NCBI GenBank assembly: GCA_030039575.1 | Contig: JASHVH010000415.1 | Coordinates: forward strand, 1 to 9,263 | DNA length: 9,263 nt | Source of the DNA: Acidimicrobiales bacterium | GTDB lineage: Bacteria > Actinomycetota > Acidimicrobiia > Acidimicrobiales > Palsa-688 | Direction: 5' to 3' | Shown: piece after piece, positions 6,451-9,263 of the stretch | How positions within the stretch are numbered: the stretch's first letter is position 1 | Layout of the letters: every line of letters starts with the position of its first letter | Notes under the pieces: generated by a model | Database searches by the model: none | Told to the model about the DNA's origin: nothing | The model's input: the letters and a program-made list of their open reading frames with translations, nothing else | Program-made: the position numbers and the translations under genes

Positions 6451-6537
6451 TTTCTGGGTGCGCTCATTCGTTTTCGTTGCGTTTAACACAAAAAAATGCC
6501 CGATATCGCGACCAAAACGCTCGGGTGCACCCAGAAA
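6451..6537. repeat. 87-bp segment bounded by perfect 11-bp inverted repeats
   Basis: TTTCTGGGTGC (6451-6461) is exactly reverse-complemented by GCACCCAGAAA (6527-6537). The AT-rich patch lies between them. It could be a very small non-autonomous element (MITE-like) or a long-range RNA stem. I see no clear target-site duplication in the flanks and no second copy in the window. Confidence 0.35.
6490..6525 (-). terminator. Probable intrinsic terminator, minus strand
   Basis: On the minus strand CCCGAGCG (6525-6518) pairs with CGC (6510-6508) and TCGGG (6503-6499) around a 7-nt loop, with a 4-nt GATA bulge. Two bases later comes a run of seven T (6496-6490). A GC stem followed by a T-run is rare in such GC-rich DNA. 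It could end readthrough from the sugar-transporter operon, whose last stop codon lies about 380 bp upstream, before it reaches the ATPase gene. The bulge weakens the call. Confidence 0.45.
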
Positions 6538-6570
6538 CCCGACAGGCGGGCTGGCCACGTGGAAAACCCA

Positions 6571-6615
6571 GGCGCCGGCACTGCCCGGCGCCGGCTCGCA
6601 CCGACCTCTGTCGGT
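6571..6615. repeat. Two tandem perfect hairpins
   Basis: GGCGCCGG (6571-6578) pairs with CCGGCGCC (6585-6592) around a 6-nt loop. Seven bases later ACCGAC (6600-6605) pairs with GTCGGT (6610-6615) around a CTCT tetraloop. Neither is followed by a T-run on either strand. Possible roles are mRNA 3'-end protection or part of a small structured RNA. The pairing is seen directly; the role is unknown. Confidence 0.4.
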
Positions 6616-6763
6616 CCCGTCGCCGCCCTGCTCCCCGCCGCTCACAGCAGCTGTGCCTCGTGGAGCAGCGCCACGGCCACGGCAACGGCGGCCAGGGACG
6701 AGCGCCACCGAGCACGGCGGCGCTGAGGTCGAGAGGTCAGCACAGCCTGCACTCTAGCTTCTT

Positions 6764-6802
6764 GTGAGGTAGCCCTAACAAAAAGATGTAGGACTACCTC
6801 AC
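6764..6802. repeat. 39-nt stem-loop downstream of the sugar-transporter operon
   Basis: GTGAGGTAG (6764-6772) pairs perfectly with CTACCTCAC (6794-6802). After one mismatch (6773/6793) CCTA (6774-6777) pairs with TAGG (6789-6792), leaving an 11-nt A-rich loop. The AT-containing arms stand out from the GC-rich surroundings. It lies 100 bp after the stop of the MalG-type permease, so it may protect or end that mRNA, although no T-run follows. A dimeric regulator or recombinase site is also possible. Confidence 0.45.
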
Positions 6803-6902
6803 TGCGCTCTGCGGGCGGCGGCACCCCGGCCGGCTGTGCAGGCCTCGGAGGTCCATTTGCGCCCACGCTCGGCGAGCTGTGACGCCGAGCGGCAGCCAAG
6901 GG

Positions 6903-7730
6903 TCACTGGACGGCGCCGAGCGATATCCCTTCGACGATCTGGCGTTGGGCCACGATGGCCACCAGCAGGATGGGCACTATGGCGATCAGGGCGGCCGATG
7001 TGATGAGGTCGTAGTTGGTGCTGAACTGGGTCTGGAAGACGGAGAGGCCCGTCGAGACCACGTTCATGCTGGTCGTGTTCACCACGATCAGTGGGAAGAG
7101 GAAGTTGTTCCAGTTCGTCAGGAAGGCGATGATCCCCAATGCCGCGATGACGGGACGGGCCAACGGGGAGTAGACCTTGTAGAAGATCCGCCACTCTGAG
7201 GCGCCGTCGATGCGGGCCGCTTCGCCGAGCTCGGGCGGGGCACCGAAGAAGAACTGGCGGAAGAGGAACGTCCCGAGGGCAAACGCAATATTGGGCACGA
7301 TCAGCCCCTGGTACGTGTTGAGCCAGTGGAACGTGGCCAATATCTGGACTACCGGCACAATTATGACCGTGAAGGGCACCATCAAGCCGCCCAGCACGAC
7401 GTAGAAAAGGATCCGCTTTCCCGGGAAATCGAACATGGCGAAGGCGTAACCGGCCATCATGGCCGTCAATATCTGGCCAATAGTGGCGCAAACGGCGAAA
7501 ATCACGCTGTTCAGGTACCAGCGCCCGAACGGGGCCGAGTTCCAGGCTTTTACGATATTGCTCCACTCGAACTGGCTCGGCCAGAGCGATGCCCGCAGGT
7601 CGAGGATCTGCCCGTTGGGTTTGACCGCGGTGCCCAGCATCCAGATGAGCGGGAAGACGACCACCCCCACTGCGATTACGACCAGGGCATAAAAGAAAAC
7701 CCGGTTGGCCAGCCGGCGATTAAACGTCAC
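6903..7730 (-). CDS. Carbohydrate ABC transporter permease, MalG-like (CUT1)
   Basis: This is an inner-membrane subunit of a sugar importer. The 275 residues have six predicted helices: about 11-32, 74-96, 107-130, 140-160, 192-215 and 243-262. The cytoplasmic EAA loop that docks the ATPase is EAARIDGASEWRIFYKV (170-186), with the essential Gly176 present. I chose the GTG at 7730, which overlaps the end of the MalF-type gene by 11 bp and has a GAGG-type ribosome binding site about 8 nt upstream. A TTG at 7757 would add nine residues but looks less likely. As the last gene of the operon, it is translated by coupling with the gene before it. Length and motifs are normal for the family; the sugar is unknown. 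Confidence 0.92.
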   Translation of the reverse strand: MTFNRRLANRVFFYALVVIAVGVVVFPLIWMLGTAVKPNGQILDLRASLWPSQFEWSNIVKAWNSAPFGRWYLNSVIFAVCATIGQILTAMMAGYAFAMFDFPGKRILFYVVLGGLMVPFTVIIVPVVQILATFHWLNTYQGLIVPNIAFALGTFLFRQFFFGAPPELGEAARIDGASEWRIFYKVYSPLARPVIAALGIIAFLTNWNNFLFPLIVVNTTSMNVVSTGLSVFQTQFSTNYDLITSAALIAIVPILLVAIVAQRQIVEGISLGAVQ

Positions 7731-8715
7731 GGCGGGAACCTCGCCCGATGGTGGCAACTACGATGACCGTGATCACAAGGGAGATAAGGAACAGGATGCC
7801 GGCCAGCGCGTCGGCTTGCCCGGTGTTGAACTGGACGAAAGCCTTGTTGTATATCTCGTAAACGATGGGCGAGGTGGCCCCGTTTGGGCCGCCGGCGGTC
7901 AAAATGTAGATCTGGGTGAAGGTCTGCAAGCCCGTCAATGTGGTGATCACCAGGATCACAGCGGTGGCGCGGCGCAGCAACGGCCAGCGGATGAAACGGA
8001 AACGGCGCCATGGGCCGGCACCGTCTACGCTGGCCGCCTCCAATAGGTCAACAGGGAGGCTCTTCAGGGCGGCGAGGTAAAGGATGACGTTCTCACCGAA
8101 GAACTGCCAGACGCCGAAGGTGAGGACCATGATCAGCGCCAGTGATGGCGACGACGTGAAGTCGGCCTGATGGAGCCCGAGCGCTTCGAGGATGCGGTTT
8201 ATAAACCCGAACTGAGGGGCAAATAGGTTGCCCCAGATGAGCGCCGTGGCCACCACCGGCACGACGACGGGGATGATAAAAGGGGCACGAAGGCGGTCTA
8301 TGCCGGGCAACTTCATGTTGAGCAACAGGGCGACGGCCAGGCCGAGGCCCATGGCCAGCACGATGAAACCAACCGTATATATGGCTGTTACTTCGAGCGC
8401 CTGGGACCCACCCGAGGAAAGGGCATTGCTGTAGTTCTGGAGCCCGACAAAATCGAGCTTGGTCTGGAAGATATTGGTGCCACCACCGTAAAAGCTGCGG
8501 TGGACGGCGAGCCCCAGAGGAACTAACGAGAACAGGGCGGTGAGCCCGACCGCCGGGGCAATGAACAAATACGCAAGTAAACGCGGCTGTTTTACGGGCC
8601 GACCGCGCTGGCCCCTAGCCGCCGGTCGGATCCACCGTCCCCTCCCGGGCAACCGCGAGGCGGGCACATCTCGTGCGCCCGCCTCCTTGCGGCGTGCCGG
8701 TGAGACTTCGAGCAC
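7720..8715 (-). CDS. Carbohydrate ABC transporter permease, MalF-like (CUT1)
   Basis: This is the second membrane subunit of the sugar importer, pairing with the MalG-type protein. It has 331 residues from the GTG at 8715. A basic, Arg-rich N-terminus of about 45 residues precedes the first helix (LLAYLFIAPAVGLTALF, 46-62), followed by five more helices. The EAA loop is EAASVDGAGPWRRFRFI (226-242). The ILTAGGPNGATSPIVYEIY region (271-289) is a conserved MalF-type feature. The GTG at 8715 overlaps the stop of the binding-protein gene as TAGTG, which favours coupling. An alternative GTG at 8667, 14 nt after a strong AAGGAGG (8682-8688), would give 315 residues, so the start is uncertain. Overlaps on both sides show an operon. 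Confidence 0.92.
   Translation of the reverse strand: MLEVSPARRKEAGARDVPASRLPGRGRWIRPAARGQRGRPVKQPRLLAYLFIAPAVGLTALFSLVPLGLAVHRSFYGGGTNIFQTKLDFVGLQNYSNALSSGGSQALEVTAIYTVGFIVLAMGLGLAVALLLNMKLPGIDRLRAPFIIPVVVPVVATALIWGNLFAPQFGFINRILEALGLHQADFTSSPSLALIMVLTFGVWQFFGENVILYLAALKSLPVDLLEAASVDGAGPWRRFRFIRWPLLRRATAVILVITTLTGLQTFTQIYILTAGGPNGATSPIVYEIYNKAFVQFNTGQADALAGILFLISLVITVIVVATIGRGSRRDV
8659..8683 (-). promoter_or_regulatory. Stem-loop at the binding-protein/permease junction
   Basis: On the minus strand a 10-bp stem (one G-U pair, 5-nt loop) forms from GGCGGGCGCA and TGTGCCCGCC. It lies 32 nt after the binding-protein stop codon, and its first two bases are also the last two of the AAGGAGG at 8682-8688. 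In maltose-type operons a stem-loop between the binding-protein and permease genes lowers permease output relative to the binding protein. This one may act the same way; that is inference. Confidence 0.4.
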
Positions 8716-9263
8716 TAGCCGTTCTGGGCGAGCGCCTGGTCTACCTCATGGGCGGCGGTGGCGAGCGCCTGGGCCGGCGTCACCTTCCCGGCGATGGCGT
8801 CATTGATCTCGGTGTACAGGTACGAGGAAGCGGTGTACCACTGCGGGTTGAGGGGACGGAGTTGCCCGTACTTCAAGTTGTTGGCGAACACGCTGTACCA
8901 CTTGGCCGACTCCGCTTGCTTCAGCACCGGTTGGCCGATCTGGGCCGGGCTGGAAGGCAGCCCGCCCGACTGCGCGGTCAGGTAAGCGCCCTCGGCCGGC
9001 GAGGCCAGGAACTTGATGAAGGCCAGCCCGGCCTGGTCTTCGGCCGGTGTCGTCTTCAACAAGGCAGCGACGCCAATGCCGATGTTGGTCGATCCTCCCG
9101 CACTGCCCGAAGGGTAAGGGGCGACGCCATAGTCAAGGCTCTTGGGCACCTCGCCTTCCAGCCACGGGCCATCGGTGATCATCGCCACCGCGTTGGACGC
9201 GAACGCGTCGGGGCCGTCAAAGTTGCCGTCGGCGGCGTAGCTGGCAGTCGGCGCCACTTTCTG
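8715..9263 (-). CDS. Extracellular sugar-binding protein of the ABC transporter, C-terminal part
   Basis: This is the substrate-capture component of the sugar importer, normally a secreted lipoprotein tethered outside the membrane in Gram-positive bacteria. Only the last 182 residues are in the window; the signal peptide and N-terminal lobe lie beyond base 9263. Family features are AFASNAVAMITDGPWLEG (the motif in which the protein is scanned for the hinge and ligand pocket), then YGVAPYPSG, NIGIGVAAL and AFIKFLASPAEGAYL. Near the C-terminus come GGLPSSPA, an aromatic PLNPQW region and a final amphipathic helix. Family members average 410-450 residues, so rather under half is visible. Gene order binding protein, MalF-type, MalG-type is the standard CUT1 arrangement. 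The ligand cannot be predicted. The stop codon overlaps the next gene's GTG by one base. Confidence 0.9.
   Translation of the reverse strand, partial: QKVAPTASYAADGNFDGPDAFASNAVAMITDGPWLEGEVPKSLDYGVAPYPSGSAGGSTNIGIGVAALLKTTPAEDQAGLAFIKFLASPAEGAYLTAQSGGLPSSPAQIGQPVLKQAESAKWYSVFANNLKYGQLRPLNPQWYTASSYLYTEINDAIAGKVTPAQALATAAHEVDQALAQNG

Larger units (their letters stand above)
6301..6902. other. Gene-poor gap with many inverted repeats
   Basis: I see no credible protein-coding gene here. The open frames on both strands are Arg/Pro/Gly-rich, lack ribosome binding sites and change character where they meet the permease remnant. The stretch includes an AT-rich patch (about 6468-6500) unlike its surroundings. 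Several palindromes are listed separately. Smaller ones are GGGTGCACCC (6523-6532), CCACGTGG (6555-6562) and CACAG/CTGTG around CAG (6643-6655). I see nothing recognisable in 6656-6763 or 6803-6902. The gap separates the 3' end of the sugar operon from the decayed iron-type locus and may mark a deletion junction. Confidence 0.6.

Noticed and set aside
5916..6467. Minus-strand open frames of 183 and 149 codons spanning the permease remnant
   Set aside because: Between 6130 and 6300 they read the remnant in wrong frames, since the meaningful permease residues are in the third frame. No ribosome binding site is well placed for the longer one, and neither translation is recognisable.
6451..6537. 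An insertion sequence or transposase remnant
   Set aside because: No transposase-like residues are readable inside or around the inverted repeats, and I see no target duplication. I kept it only as a repeat.
6411..6899. Short open frames on both strands in the gap, including one ending in a hydrophobic stretch at 6642
   Set aside because: They have no ribosome binding site and a skewed composition, and they cross the inverted repeats. I cannot support any of them as a gene.
6799..7566. A 255-codon minus-strand open frame
   Set aside because: It overlaps the MalG-type permease in another frame. The permease has clear helices and an EAA loop; this frame has no features.
7731..7757. Longer MalG-type permease starting at TTG 7757
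   Set aside because: The added residues show no family-like character. The GTG at 7730 has a better-placed ribosome binding site and a normal short overlap with the preceding gene.
1..9263. CRISPR arrays, tRNA or rRNA genes, phage or defence genes
   Set aside because: No regularly spaced repeats, tRNA cloverleaf sequence or rRNA stretches were seen, and every supported gene belongs to a metabolic or transport family.

Overview
This is a high-GC window with GTG and TTG starts, an F420-type luciferase-like oxidoreductase, and a sugar ABC transporter that lacks its own ATPase. Together these point to an actinobacterium, possibly a soil or uncultured lineage; the phylum is an inference and no marker gene is present.

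Layout. 1-855 (+) is the C-terminal part of a DHA2-type MFS exporter cut by the window edge. 927-2138 (+) is a complete PLP-dependent class I/II aminotransferase, apparently with almost no 5' leader. It converges tail-to-tail, with an 11-bp overlap, on a fumarylacetoacetate-hydrolase-family enzyme at 2128-3036 (-). Divergent from that gene is queC at 3152-3859 (+), which starts at TTG behind a strong ribosome binding site. It is followed by a probable F420-dependent LLM oxidoreductase at 3961-4905 (+). The rest of the window reads on the minus strand. An FbpC-like ABC ATPase (4913-5974) is preceded by a 40-codon ORF overlapping it by ATGA and by the last 57 codons of a broken FbpB-type permease (6127-6300). 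A roughly 600-bp stretch without a gene (6301-6902) is rich in inverted repeats. A CUT1 sugar-uptake operon follows: MalG-type permease (6903-7730), MalF-type permease (7720-8715) and the C-terminal part of the solute-binding protein (8715-9263, cut by the window edge).

How they work together. The binding protein and two permeases form an importer for an unknown sugar or oligosaccharide. In actinobacteria such systems usually borrow a shared ATPase of the MsiK type. The nearby FbpC-like ATPase looks like the survivor of a separate ferric-iron-type transporter whose permease, and presumably binding protein, were lost. The metabolic genes (aminotransferase, FAH-family enzyme, QueC, LLM oxidoreductase) do not form an obvious single pathway.

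I found no convincing new biological system. The most unusual part is the decayed iron-transporter locus, with its coupled small ORF and the palindrome-rich gap beside it. There is no CRISPR array, tRNA, rRNA or recognisable transposase.
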